A stretch of DNA of 64,000 nt from Corallococcus caeni (GTDB lineage: Bacteria; Myxococcota; Myxococcia; Myxococcales; Myxococcaceae): contig NZ_BTTW01000007.1 of the NCBI RefSeq assembly GCF_036245865.1, positions 248,001 through 312,000 of the forward strand, given 5' to 3'. This document shows, piece by piece, positions 52,801-61,871 of this stretch. How positions within the stretch are numbered: the first letter of the stretch is position 1; each line of letters opens with the position of its first letter. The position numbers and the translations under genes are program-made. A model generated the notes under the pieces. That model saw only the letters and a program-made list of their open reading frames with translations, made no database searches and had not been told where the DNA came from.

Positions 52801-55122
52801 GCGCACGCCCGCGTTCGCGGGGCAGGGGTCCGCGAAGGGGGCCCCCGCCACCGCCTTGCGCCCGTTGACGGTGAACGTCCCGCTGCCGCCCAGCGGCGTG
52901 TACGCGGGATAGCCGGCGGCCGCGTCCCCGTAGAGGGTGGTGACGCCGGAGGCGTTGGGGAACTCGCCCGCGTGGAACGCCATGGCGTTCTGTTCCATGG
53001 GGGTGCCGTTGTGGGGGAGCAGCTTGATGTTGAGCGCGGCGGGGTCCACGTCGAAGCGGCCGGAGGCGCCGTACGTCACGGTGCCCACGGCGCGCGTGAC
53101 GATGTGGCGCGGCAGCCCGCCGTCGTACTCCAGGTCCAGCGGCGCCTGCGGCGCGCGGCGGCCGGACATGCCCGCGATGTAGAAGGGGAAGCCGGGGAAC
53201 GCCGGGCGCGTCACCGGCCGGCCGTTGGAGTCCGTGACGGTGGTGCTGGCGTAGGTGGGCATGGGCGGCATCGGCCGGTCGGGCAGCGGGATGACCGCGG
53301 GGTTGGGCGTGCCGTTCTTGATCTCCGCGTCGGGGAGGCGGCGGTCGCTCGTGCCGGACTCGAAGACGTCGTGCACGCGCCACAGCGCCCACATGCCCTG
53401 CGCGAAGTGCGGGTACAGGTGGCAGTGGTGGATGGAGTCGCCCGGGGTGAAGTTGCGGTTGCCGGAGCCGCCGTAGTTGATGTCGTAGGTGAACGTGGAA
53501 CCCGGCCCGATGGTCTGCGAGTCCAGGTAGTTGGACGCCTCCACGCTGGGAGAGAACTTCCACTGGTGGGCGTGGAGGTGGAAGACGTGCGTCTCCGCGG
53601 GGCCCGCGTGGATGTTGCGGATGCGCACCGGGTCCCCCAGGTAGCTGTGGTGCACGTTGGTGGGGTCATCCGGGTAGAGCGCCTGGGTGGCGCGGCCGGA
53701 GGCGTCCTTCTCCACGTTCATCGCGGGGTCGCCGTTGGCCCACGACTCCAGGAAGAACTCTTCGTACTCGCAGGTGACGCAGTCCTTGGTGGGGCCAATC
53801 TTCGCGCGGTTGGCGAGCAGCTCCGCGCCCAGGCCGGCCACGCCGTAGTTGATGCCGAAGCCGTCGCGCACGCTGTGGAACGTGGGGTTCCACTCCAGCT
53901 CGTCGAAGGCCTGAACCGCCTTCACCTCGTCGTGGTAGATGGCGGTGAGCTCGCGGAAGCTGCCGGTGTCGCGTGACGTGGACGTCCCCACCACCGTGCT
54001 GGAGTAGCCGGTGATGAGCGCCTCCAGGTCGCCGTGGCGGATGCGGTTGTCCCCGTCCAGGATGGCCAGCAGCGGTCGCCCCGAGCCGTCCTGCGCTTCG
54101 TAGTCGATGACGGGCGTGCCGTCGGGGTTGCGGGACGTGGTGACGGCATCCAGCACCTTGCCGGTCACCTTGGAGCGGTACCACCGCGCGCCCGGCGGCT
54201 CGACGTTGAGGGCGCCGAAGAGGCCGTGCACCGTGGAGCCGCCGTCGCCCTGGCCGCCGAACGACGCGCCCATGCTGTAGAAGAAGAAGACGCCCTCGTG
54301 GTCCGCGTACCAGGTGTACGTGGTGCTGGCGCCGGGGCTCACCAGGCTGCTGGCGTTCTTGCCCACCCAGGCCCCGTCCGAGCCCATGGAGAAGTACTGC
54401 AGGCCCTGCACGTGGATGGACGCGGTGCGCGTGGCCGGAGAGTCCTCCCGGTGCGCGTCGTCGAACTTGCCCTCGTCGCCCAAGGAGACCCAGAAGCCGC
54501 CGGCGGGCGCGTTCTGGAGCAGCGACTTGACCCGGTCATACGTGGGCGTCAGCACCCACGCGGGCAGCACCTTGCGCAGGAACGTCCAGCCATTGCTGGA
54601 GCCCGACGCCCGGCTCACGCCCGGCTGCGACTGGGACGGGCTGGGGATGGCAGAGCGCGTGGGCGCCAGCATGTTGTGGAACTGGACCGTGAGGCAGTCC
54701 CCCACGTTGGCGCGCAGCGTGAGCGGGCGCGGGCGCTTGTCCGCCTTCAGGCGGACGTTGCCCGGAATCAGGCCGGGCTTGCCGTCGATGGACTCCACGT
54801 CGTCGCGGAGCGCGTAGATCATCCCCGTCGGGTTGTAGGAACCCAGGCGGTTGTAGGTGTAGACCTGATCGAAGGCCACCACCTCCGCGCTGACGGTCCG
54901 CGCGCAGGCGGGGGAGGGGGGAGGGACGGGAGCGGGGAAGATCTTGTCCCGGTACGGCAGGTTGACGATCTGGATGCCCTGCGCCGTGGCTCCCAGGCCC
55001 GCCGTGCCTTCCGGCGCGTCACCGGGAGCGCGCGGCTCGCAGGCCATCACGCCGCAGAGCGCGGCGAAGAGCGCGGTCCGCCCGTGTCGTGACGCAAGGC
55101 TTCTCTTCTGGTGTGAAAACAC
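49834..55122 (-). CDS. Giant secreted multicopper oxidase (MnxG/MofA-like)
   Basis: A 1762-residue exported protein, probably a lipoprotein (signal with Cys near residue 28). Cupredoxin domains repeat along the chain. Copper-ligand motifs include HVFHLHAHQW (near 508), HHCHLYPHFAQGMW (near 564), GQHIHLVKFDV (near 860), SSHQQHGFFGALIVEP (near 965), HSFSLHGHKW (near 1147), GMHGAIGALVIEP (near 1522) and HAFSIHGAEWHR (near 1680). The size and six or more domains recall manganese oxidases MnxG/MofA, far longer than laccases (about 500). The start is GTG at 55122 with GAGGGG five bases upstream. Mn(II) oxidation is a hypothesis. Confidence 0.87.
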   Translation of the reverse strand: MFSHQKRSLASRHGRTALFAALCGVMACEPRAPGDAPEGTAGLGATAQGIQIVNLPYRDKIFPAPVPPPSPACARTVSAEVVAFDQVYTYNRLGSYNPTGMIYALRDDVESIDGKPGLIPGNVRLKADKRPRPLTLRANVGDCLTVQFHNMLAPTRSAIPSPSQSQPGVSRASGSSNGWTFLRKVLPAWVLTPTYDRVKSLLQNAPAGGFWVSLGDEGKFDDAHREDSPATRTASIHVQGLQYFSMGSDGAWVGKNASSLVSPGASTTYTWYADHEGVFFFYSMGASFGGQGDGGSTVHGLFGALNVEPPGARWYRSKVTGKVLDAVTTSRNPDGTPVIDYEAQDGSGRPLLAILDGDNRIRHGDLEALITGYSSTVVGTSTSRDTGSFRELTAIYHDEVKAVQAFDELEWNPTFHSVRDGFGINYGVAGLGAELLANRAKIGPTKDCVTCEYEEFFLESWANGDPAMNVEKDASGRATQALYPDDPTNVHHSYLGDPVRIRNIHAGPAETHVFHLHAHQWKFSPSVEASNYLDSQTIGPGSTFTYDINYGGSGNRNFTPGDSIHHCHLYPHFAQGMWALWRVHDVFESGTSDRRLPDAEIKNGTPNPAVIPLPDRPMPPMPTYASTTVTDSNGRPVTRPAFPGFPFYIAGMSGRRAPQAPLDLEYDGGLPRHIVTRAVGTVTYGASGRFDVDPAALNIKLLPHNGTPMEQNAMAFHAGEFPNASGVTTLYGDAAAGYPAYTPLGGSGTFTVNGRKAVAGAPFADPCPANAGVRNYRAAYLQIDLQRINRAGWHDPQARLMVLNEDVPATQDGLRPPEPFFFRAQSGECINFYATNLIPKHLEPDAFQIYTPTDVIGQHIHLVKFDVTAADGAGNGWNYEDGTLSSDTVAERIHLANAAGGAFAADGNVGETGTRVTLSAPASHPRISRAPGTAQTTVQRWWADDQSAQRTLETVFTHDHFGPSSHQQHGFFGALIVEPKGSKWRDPRTGVYYGSRVADGGPTSWRADVITADPSQSFREFTLGFMDYNPLYDECGQPVNPPNYKEDALPWAVGFEPVPMPEAISAADPGGMMINYRNEPIPVRISSRSTRCGTRKLLATKAGEMSNVFRSDIHGDPYTPLMAGYEGDRIKIRLVQGSQEEQHSFSLHGHKWLREGGDPNSGFQNAQAIGISEHFEFELTGGLPAIGGAYETADYMYMSASNGDLWNGMWGLLRTYRNKQKGLRSLGDVAMLAVDLNPRLDLAVSAGGKEPLQAYPPVALLDMPERAGLPRLSETDETIQASYEINEKGEEVKERTVAFALEEREAMLKIDRELVLQYENSGKLGVKPVKIDSCPRNAPVRLYTVSAIDARNWLPGGRLVYNSKHGFYDPDAIIFARDEYLSDLKLGKRAPEPLVLRARAGECVQVVLTNRLPATVPTKKDVWAHHSAITSSFNVNQTRMSNHVSLHPQLVNVDVNTDDGANVGLNAQQTVPPGGVRTYRWFAGEFKSSPWTSPYPVGQVTPMEFGIVNLRNMADVVNHGMHGAIGALVIEPKDADWSTDSGTDAQARVRYTRQDGSKQTFREFVLLYQDDLGLHTDNPRFQDSGASGLNSGTALRNTNGIDDSQDTGQKGFNYRTEPLWARLGVPPQTPPEDTNNYDLTAILSSATHGDPATPVFTAKVGEPVRWRVGQPSGHSRQHAFSIHGAEWHRNPWAAGAQSRVMGPNATSPVISTQGGSSVMHHWNIVPEYGAGGAYGVTGDYLYRDMPSFLWSSGGLWGVYRVE

Positions 55123-55485
55123 AACGCCCCCTCGGCATTGCCCGATGTCGTGGATGAGAGTCTTTTATAAAAAGATTCTCAGGATTCACCTGCCGCTCGC
55201 GGGCAAGGGAATGGGTGAAACACAGACGGACTTGAAGTGACGTGATTTCACTAGGAGAGGTGCTGACCAGAAGTAAACAGGCCGCCCAAGGCTCTGGATT
55301 TGTTGGAGTGGAGACGCTGAAGGTCGTCCTCTCTAAGAGGATTCAAAGGAAGATCAGGGCCGGTGCGCGGCGCCGCGGGCCGCGTCCCAGGCTGAATTCA
55401 GGGAATCGGCTGTGATGCTTCGGATGAGGAGGAGCGGGGATTCCGGCCCCCTCCACCGAAGGATTCAGGCGAAGATGCGGGCCGG
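55123..55485. other. 363-nt intergenic region; shared promoter area with small inverted repeats
   Basis: No gene is seen. The region separates the divergent multicopper oxidase gene and the pseudouridine-synthase-like gene. It is unusually A+T-rich near 55156-55182, where GAGTCTTTT and AAAAGATTCTC form an imperfect inverted repeat. A perfect TCCTCT-CTA-AGAGGA repeat lies at 55327-55341. These could be regulator sites or promoter elements, but no confident -35/-10 pair was found. Confidence 0.4.
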
Positions 55486-56940
55486 ATGAAGACCCGAACA
55501 GACGCGGCGGAGCTCATCCGGACCCTGACGTACTTCGAGGCGCCACGGCCTGAAGCCCTGCCCACGCAACTGGCGAACCCCTTCCACGCGGCGCCTCCCG
55601 GCCCCTGGGGACTCCAGGCGGCGGAGGCCCTTCAGCAGCGGCTGCGGGAGACCCCCGCGTACCGCGAAGCCTTGTGGCGGCCCCACTGCGGGAAGATGTT
55701 CGGCGTGCTGGTGGTTGCCGCGCAGGACGGACGGGTCGGGTTCCTGAGCGCGTTCTCCGGGATGCTGGGCGGCGCGTGGACCGCGGACGGCTTCGTGCCG
55801 CCGCTGTTCGAGCCCCTGGCCCGCGACGCGTTCTGGCCCGCGGGCGAGGCGGAGCTGGCCGCGCTGGAGCAACGGCATGTGCAGCTGTCCCGGGAAGCCG
55901 ATGCCCTGCGAGCGCAGGGCCCCGTCCATTCGCTCCGGGAGGTGGAAGCGCGCCGGGCGGAAGTGGAGCACGTGCGCGCCGAGCTTTCGCGTGACCTGTG
56001 GCGGCAGGTGACGCAGGGCTATGTCATTCCCAATGCCCGCGGCGAAACCCAGACATTGGCCGCGCTGTTCGCGCCAAAGCCTCCCCCCGGAGGCGCCGGT
56101 GACTGCGCCGCGCCCAAGCTGCTGGCGTATGCCTTTCGTCACGGGCTCACGCCGCTGGAGCTCGCCGAGTTCTGGTGGGGAGCACCTCCGCTGGGGGGCC
56201 GCCGGGAGTCCGGTGCGTACTACCCCGCGTGTGACAACAAATGCGGCACGGTGCTGCCGTTCATGCTGCAAGGCCTGGCGGTGGAGTTGCCGGCCCCCGC
56301 CGCGACGGTCAGCGCCGGACCGCGCGTGCTCCATGAGGATGCGTGGCTCCTCGTGGTCGACAAGCCCGTGGGACTGCCCACGCTCCCCGGACGGCATGGG
56401 CCCGCGCGCGACTCGGTGCTCGTCCGGCTCCAGGCCAATTTCCCGGAGCTGACCCCCGCCAGCTTCCTCCACGAACTGGAGCCCGATTCCTCCGGCCTCC
56501 TGGTCATCGCGCGGGACGCTGCGACGCGGGCCTCGCTCCAGCGCCAGTTCTCCCGTCGTGAGGCGGAGCACCGCCACGTCGCCTGGCTGGACGGCCAGGT
56601 GGAAGGAGACGCCGGCACCATCGACCTGCCCCTGCGCGGCACGGCCCAGGTGTCACTGGCGGACTGCGTGGACGCACGCCACGGCAAGCGGACCCTGAGC
56701 GCCTGGAAGGTGCTCCGTCGCGAGGCCTCCCGGACCCGGGTGGAGTTCGTGCCGACGACCCAGCTTCCCCACGCGTTGCGTATCCATGCAGCGCATCCGC
56801 TGGGGCTGGGACTTCCCATCGTCGGAGATGCGCGCTTGGGACGAGAGGACGCGCGGCTGATGCTCCATGCCGAGGCGCTGGCCTTCGTGCATCCTCGCAC
56901 GGGCGAGCGTCTGTCATTCACGTCGCCCACGCCGTTCTGA
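55486..56940 (+). CDS. RluA-family pseudouridine synthase homologue with altered active site
   Basis: A 484-residue protein. Residues 1-265 are an accessory region found in long RluA relatives (CGKMFGVLVVAAQDGRVGFL, GAGDCAAPKLLAYAFRHGL, EFWWG and YYPACDNKCGTVLPFML). Residues 270-484 are the RluA catalytic domain, with VLHEDAWLLVVDKPVGLPTLPG and a late HALRIHAAHPLGLGLPIVGD. The usual HRLD motif is HELE here (FLHELEPDSSGLLVIA), so both the Arg and the catalytic Asp are changed. It may not isomerise uridine and may instead only bind RNA. Family assignment is firm; activity is in doubt. Confidence 0.82.
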   Translation: MKTRTDAAELIRTLTYFEAPRPEALPTQLANPFHAAPPGPWGLQAAEALQQRLRETPAYREALWRPHCGKMFGVLVVAAQDGRVGFLSAFSGMLGGAWTADGFVPPLFEPLARDAFWPAGEAELAALEQRHVQLSREADALRAQGPVHSLREVEARRAEVEHVRAELSRDLWRQVTQGYVIPNARGETQTLAALFAPKPPPGGAGDCAAPKLLAYAFRHGLTPLELAEFWWGAPPLGGRRESGAYYPACDNKCGTVLPFMLQGLAVELPAPAATVSAGPRVLHEDAWLLVVDKPVGLPTLPGRHGPARDSVLVRLQANFPELTPASFLHELEPDSSGLLVIARDAATRASLQRQFSRREAEHRHVAWLDGQVEGDAGTIDLPLRGTAQVSLADCVDARHGKRTLSAWKVLRREASRTRVEFVPTTQLPHALRIHAAHPLGLGLPIVGDARLGREDARLMLHAEALAFVHPRTGERLSFTSPTPF

Positions 56941-56954
56941 AAGCCAGACCTGGT

Positions 56955-56972
56955 GGATTGTTTGATCAATCC
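56955..56972. repeat. Perfect inverted repeat downstream of the RluA-like gene
   Basis: GGATTG and CAATCC are separated by TTTGAT, with an inner palindrome TTGATCAA. The hairpin lies 15 nt after the stop and about 80 nt before the next gene, without a T-run. It could be an operator or a weak terminator. Confidence 0.35.
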
Positions 56973-57053
56973 AATGGGCCTCGGACACCAAGGGAACAGG
57001 GAAGGGCGGGAAGGCCCTTCGTGAACAGCACCCCCACCTTGGAGCGGAACCCC

Positions 57054-57590
57054 ATGACTCACGCACGCAAGAACCACCGCCCGAAGTCCATCCTCGCGGG
57101 CCTGCTGCTCGCCGCGACGGCGCTGACCGGTTGCGGAGCGGACGACATCAACCGCAAGTACCAGGGGACGTACACCCTGGACCTCCAGCTCGACACCGGC
57201 GCGAAGCAGTCGGAAGGAGCGCTGGACGTGGGCTTCAACGTCTACAACGACGGTAACGCCTTCATCACGATGAACAAGCTGCAGTGCTCCCTCGCCGCCA
57301 CCTACGCGAACATCACCGAGCCCGGCGCGGAAGGCGGCAAGGTGGAGTACGAGGACCTGCGCGACGTGCGCCCGGATCAGATCCACGCATGCCCGGTGCC
57401 CGCGGAGCTCGGAGAGAACCTCTGGCTGGACTTCCGCCTGGGCAAGGGCCGCGTCCAGAACAGCCAGCTCACCATCGACTACTCGGGCACGGTGGTGCGG
57501 GGCGCGTACGAGGAGGTCAACGCCGGCCAGGGCACCCGCGTGGGCTCCTTCGGCTACACGTTCCTGGGGGACGAGGTCGAGGTGCCGTGA
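57054..57590 (+). CDS. Hypothetical lipoprotein
   Basis: A 178-residue protein. The basic N-terminus is followed by a hydrophobic stretch and the lipobox TALTGCG (Cys near residue 27). The mature part begins ADDINRKYQGTYTLDLQLD and consists of beta strands with two Cys (KLQC and HAC) that may form a disulfide. The lipocalin-like phrase YQGTYTLDL is only a weak hint. GGAG lies 7 nt before ATG at 57054. It is convergent with the EamA-like gene, 18 nt away. Confidence 0.65.
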   Translation: MTHARKNHRPKSILAGLLLAATALTGCGADDINRKYQGTYTLDLQLDTGAKQSEGALDVGFNVYNDGNAFITMNKLQCSLAATYANITEPGAEGGKVEYEDLRDVRPDQIHACPVPAELGENLWLDFRLGKGRVQNSQLTIDYSGTVVRGAYEEVNAGQGTRVGSFGYTFLGDEVEVP

Positions 57591-57608
57591 GCCTTGAGAG
57601 GCCTTGTC

Positions 57609-58025
57609 CTACTTGAGGGTCAAGAGCGTGCCCGCGACGATGAGGGCCACGCCCAACCCCAGCCGCCAGGACATCGGCTCCTTGAGGATGAGCACCGCGA
57701 ACGTCACCGTGAGCGCCAGGCTGAGCTTGTCGATGGGCGCCACGCGTGACGCCGGGCCCAGCTGCAGGGCCCGGAAGTAGGCCAGCCACGACAGGCCCGT
57801 CGCCACCCCCGACAGCGTGAGGAACAGCAGCGTCCTGCGGCTGAGCGAGGGCAGGGCGTGCTGCTCTCCCCGTGCCAGCGCGATGCTCCACGCGAAGACG
57901 AGCACCACCACGGTGCGCAGCGCCGTGGCGAGCGTGGAGGGCACTCCCTCCACGCCCACCTTCGCCAGCACCGCGGTCAACGCCGCGAACACCGCGGACA
58001 GCAGGGCATACATCCACCAGGTCAT
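57609..58025 (-). CDS. Single-domain EamA (DMT) transporter
   Basis: A 138-residue membrane protein with one EamA module of about five helices (WWMYALLSAVFAALTAVLAKV at the N-terminus, then GVATGLSWLAYFRALQLGPAS and the Pro-rich VAPIDKLSLALTVTFAVLILKEP). Most drug/metabolite transporters carry two EamA halves (about 300 residues), so this half-size form probably dimerises. The ATG at 58025 is the natural family start. Substrate is unknown. Confidence 0.85.
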   Translation of the reverse strand: MTWWMYALLSAVFAALTAVLAKVGVEGVPSTLATALRTVVVLVFAWSIALARGEQHALPSLSRRTLLFLTLSGVATGLSWLAYFRALQLGPASRVAPIDKLSLALTVTFAVLILKEPMSWRLGLGVALIVAGTLLTLK

Positions 58026-58269
58026 CTCGGCGCTCCAGCGGGCGAGGTCGGAAACAGCCCACCGTCCGTCTCTGCCTCGCGCGGCGCCTCCGCGCAATCG
58101 CGCCGTCCACCGCGCGACACCCGGTGTGGCCTCCGCCAACGTCCTCCTCCGTCCCCCGTCGCGGTCGGCGTCGGATGCCATGCAGCGCCCCGGACCCCTC
58201 CTGGCAGGTGATTGCACGATTCCCGTGTTGCGCGCATACCCGGGGTTTCGCGGAAAGGGGGACGCGGTC

Positions 58270-58887
58270 GTGCTCAAACTCAAGCCGGAACCCGATGCCT
58301 GGATGCCGCTGTCGGGCGATGCGGAGCGCCACGCGCTGGACCATCCGTGGCCGTCATCCGAGCAGGACTGTGTCCGCTTCGTCGTCGACGACGCCTTCTT
58401 CCGCCTGGAGCACGACGCCCGGCTGGAGCTCTACCGAGACCTGGCGGAGCGGATGCTCGCCGTGTTCCGCGAACTCACCCCGCCCGGCGGCTGGCTCTAC
58501 GCGCTGGACCCGCAGCACCCCTGCTACCGCCTCTACCCGCACGTCCGCTTCGAGATCGGCGCGACGTTGCAGGAGATGACCGGGCTCTACACGCGCGAAC
58601 ACATGGAGCAGGTGGAGCGCGGCATCCACCCGAGGGCGTTCGAGCCGCGCTGGGCCATGGCCGTCCACCCGGTGGGGGACCCCGAACACCTCTTCGCGCC
58701 GCCGGACTTCCACTTCGTCTTCGCGGCGCGCTACCGCGTGGGCAACTTCGACGGGCTGGAGGCCCCGGGCCGTGGCCCCATTGAAACGGAGACCTACGAG
58801 CTGCTGGGACAGCGCCTCATCGCCGCCGTGGACCGGAACCCGCCGGCGCTCTTTCGGCGCGCGCGCAGGCTGGGGCCCGAGGACTGA
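58270..58887 (+). CDS. Hypothetical protein
   Basis: A 205-residue soluble protein with no recognisable family. It is rich in Pro, Asp, His and aromatics (RHALDHPWPSSEQDCVRFVV, LDPQHPCYRLYPHVRFEIG) and looks globular. The start is chosen at GTG 58270, because AAGGGGGA lies 7 nt upstream. Alternative starts are ATG 58180 and GTG 58225, which would add residues of poor coding quality. It lies divergent from the EamA gene. Confidence 0.6.
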   Translation: MLKLKPEPDAWMPLSGDAERHALDHPWPSSEQDCVRFVVDDAFFRLEHDARLELYRDLAERMLAVFRELTPPGGWLYALDPQHPCYRLYPHVRFEIGATLQEMTGLYTREHMEQVERGIHPRAFEPRWAMAVHPVGDPEHLFAPPDFHFVFAARYRVGNFDGLEAPGRGPIETETYELLGQRLIAAVDRNPPALFRRARRLGPED

Positions 58888-58902
58888 GGTACGGCGGGAA
58901 CG

Positions 58903-59097
58903 TCAGGCCGGGCGGGTCACGGCGCGCGGACGCGGCGCGCCCTCGTAGTAGAGGCTGGCCTGCCCCTCGCCGTAGACGACCAGCACCCGGTCGTTCTCCT
59001 CCAGGAGCCCCGACGTCTTCTGCGTGACCTTGCGGACCAGCGTGTCGAGCTGCGCCGGACCCTGCTTGCTGCTGGCCCGGACCGTGACGACTGGCAT
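58903..59097 (-). CDS. Small 4-oxalocrotonate-tautomerase-like protein
   Basis: A 64-residue protein starting MPVVTVRASSK, which gives the N-terminal Pro typical of the tautomerase family once Met is removed. An amphipathic helix LDTLVRKVTQKTSGLL and a strand RVLVVYGEG follow. Canonical Arg residues of 4-OT are not clearly placed, so catalytic activity is uncertain. AGGAG lies upstream of ATG at 59097. The call is tentative. Confidence 0.5.
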   Translation of the reverse strand: MPVVTVRASSKQGPAQLDTLVRKVTQKTSGLLEENDRVLVVYGEGQASLYYEGAPRPRAVTRPA

Positions 59098-59206
59098 TCG
59101 GTGTTCCGCTCCTGGTGACCCCCCGCGACGGACAGGAGGGCCCGCGTGTCATAGCCAACGGAACACTTCGTTGACAAGTGCGCGCTGCCACGGTGGATAG
59201 GGTCCC

Positions 59207-59821
59207 ATGCTCCACCTCGCTCGCGCATTGCTGGTTATTTCACTTGCCCTGGTCTCCACCTCCGCCGGCGCGCAGTCGCGCGTGCAGGACGACCTGCGGG
59301 GCCACGTGTCGCCCACGCCCGCGTGGCTGCCCCGGGGCGTGTTCCTGGGCACGCAGCTCAACAACGGCGCGGTCATCCCCAACGTGCGCGTGCAGTGGGA
59401 GCTCACCCTTTTCCAGGACCGCAAGGACGCGTGGATCGCCATCCTGGAGGGGGGAGTGGGGTGGGCGGCGTCGCTGCCCGACACGGCGCTGGAGGGCTTC
59501 TTCCTGCCGGTGTCCTCCTACTACGAGCACACCGTGCAGGCGGGCTTCGGCTACCGCAACCACCTGCCGGGCAAGGCCCACTGGGGCTTCCAGGTGACGG
59601 CGGGCCCCACCTTCTACGGCGCCCACTTCACCACCCAGCCGCCGGACCGCCGCACCGCGGGCACCGTCCAGGGCCGCCTCCAGATTGGCTACCAGCTGGA
59701 GCGCGACGTGGGCGTGGGGCTCGCCCTGGGCTACTCGGAGCCCTTCGGCCTCAAGAACCGCAGCTTCGCACGGGACTTCGTGGGTGGCGTGAACCTCGGA
59801 TTTTTCGCGGATTGGCGGTAG
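59207..59821 (+). CDS. Secreted outer-membrane-type protein
   Basis: A 204-residue protein with a clear signal peptide (LVISLALVSTSAGAQ) and a run of amphipathic strands: PRGVFLGTQLNNGAVIPNVR, TVQAGFGYRNHLPGK, GRLQIGYQLERDVGVGLAL and a final VGGVNLGFFADW, which is typical of small beta-barrels ending with an aromatic. Function is unknown. The upstream region is only about 110 nt. It precedes the FHA gene by 77 nt. Confidence 0.65.
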   Translation: MLHLARALLVISLALVSTSAGAQSRVQDDLRGHVSPTPAWLPRGVFLGTQLNNGAVIPNVRVQWELTLFQDRKDAWIAILEGGVGWAASLPDTALEGFFLPVSSYYEHTVQAGFGYRNHLPGKAHWGFQVTAGPTFYGAHFTTQPPDRRTAGTVQGRLQIGYQLERDVGVGLALGYSEPFGLKNRSFARDFVGGVNLGFFADWR

Positions 59822-59898
59822 AGGCGCGGTACACTCCGTGAGTGGGAGCGGCCCCGCCTGCCGGTGCGGGCCGGGCGCCGCGTCCCCGTTCACGTCCC

Positions 59899-60411
59899 AT
59901 GGTCGAGCTGCTCAGTGCCCACGTCGCGCGCTATCTGCGCAACCGCGAGGACTTCGAACGGGGACTCCCCGCCGCGGTCCTCCTCTTCACGCCTCCCCTG
60001 GGCGGGGTGCCCCCTACCGACCTGGAGGAGTACCCGCTGCGCACGGTGACCAACGCGGGCCCGGCCACGCTCGGCCAGGACGAACCCGTCGTCTTCCCGC
60101 TGCTCAAGTCCCAGGGCAACGCCTTCGGCCGGGGCATCACCGTGGGGCGCACCAGCAACAACGACGTCGTCCTGGATGACGGCAGTGTGTCCCGATTTCA
60201 CGCGTGGTTTTCGCGGGACACCGGGGATGCGGGTTTTCTGCTGACGGATGCGGGCTCGAAGAACGGCTCGTACGTGGGCGGAGGCCGGTTGTTGGCTCGC
60301 AAACCCATGCCGCTGGAGGACGGGGTGCGGCTGCGCTTCGGTCAGGTGGAGGTCAGCTTCTACACGGCGGGCGGCTTCGCGCGCCTGCTGACGGTGCGCC
60401 TGCAGCCCTGA
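59899..60411 (+). CDS. FHA-domain protein
   Basis: A 170-residue protein. The FHA domain occupies about residues 75-150 and shows GITVGRTSNNDVVLDDGSVS then RFHAWFS, and later DAGSKNGSYVGGGRL. The conserved Gly, Arg, Ser, His and Asn of phosphothreonine-binding FHA domains are all present. The N-terminal 70 residues are a distinct alpha-helical region of unknown role. It is immediately upstream of the PP2C phosphatase gene (71 nt), which fits a phospho-signalling pair. Confidence 0.88.
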   Translation: MVELLSAHVARYLRNREDFERGLPAAVLLFTPPLGGVPPTDLEEYPLRTVTNAGPATLGQDEPVVFPLLKSQGNAFGRGITVGRTSNNDVVLDDGSVSRFHAWFSRDTGDAGFLLTDAGSKNGSYVGGGRLLARKPMPLEDGVRLRFGQVEVSFYTAGGFARLLTVRLQP

Positions 60412-60482
60412 AGCCTTGCCACGTCTTCGGCGGCCTGCGTAACGTGCGGAGTCACCCTCTAGGCACGGATGGAGCGTTCGCG

Positions 60483-61760
<1,278 letters not shown>

Positions 61761-61871
61761 GTGGGGAACCCCACCGGCCCCCGGGACGTCCTCAAGAGGA
61801 CGCTCTGGAATTTCCCGGGGGAAACCGTCGTTGGGGGGCCGGCCGGCGAGTAAGGTCCCGGCCGCGTACAC

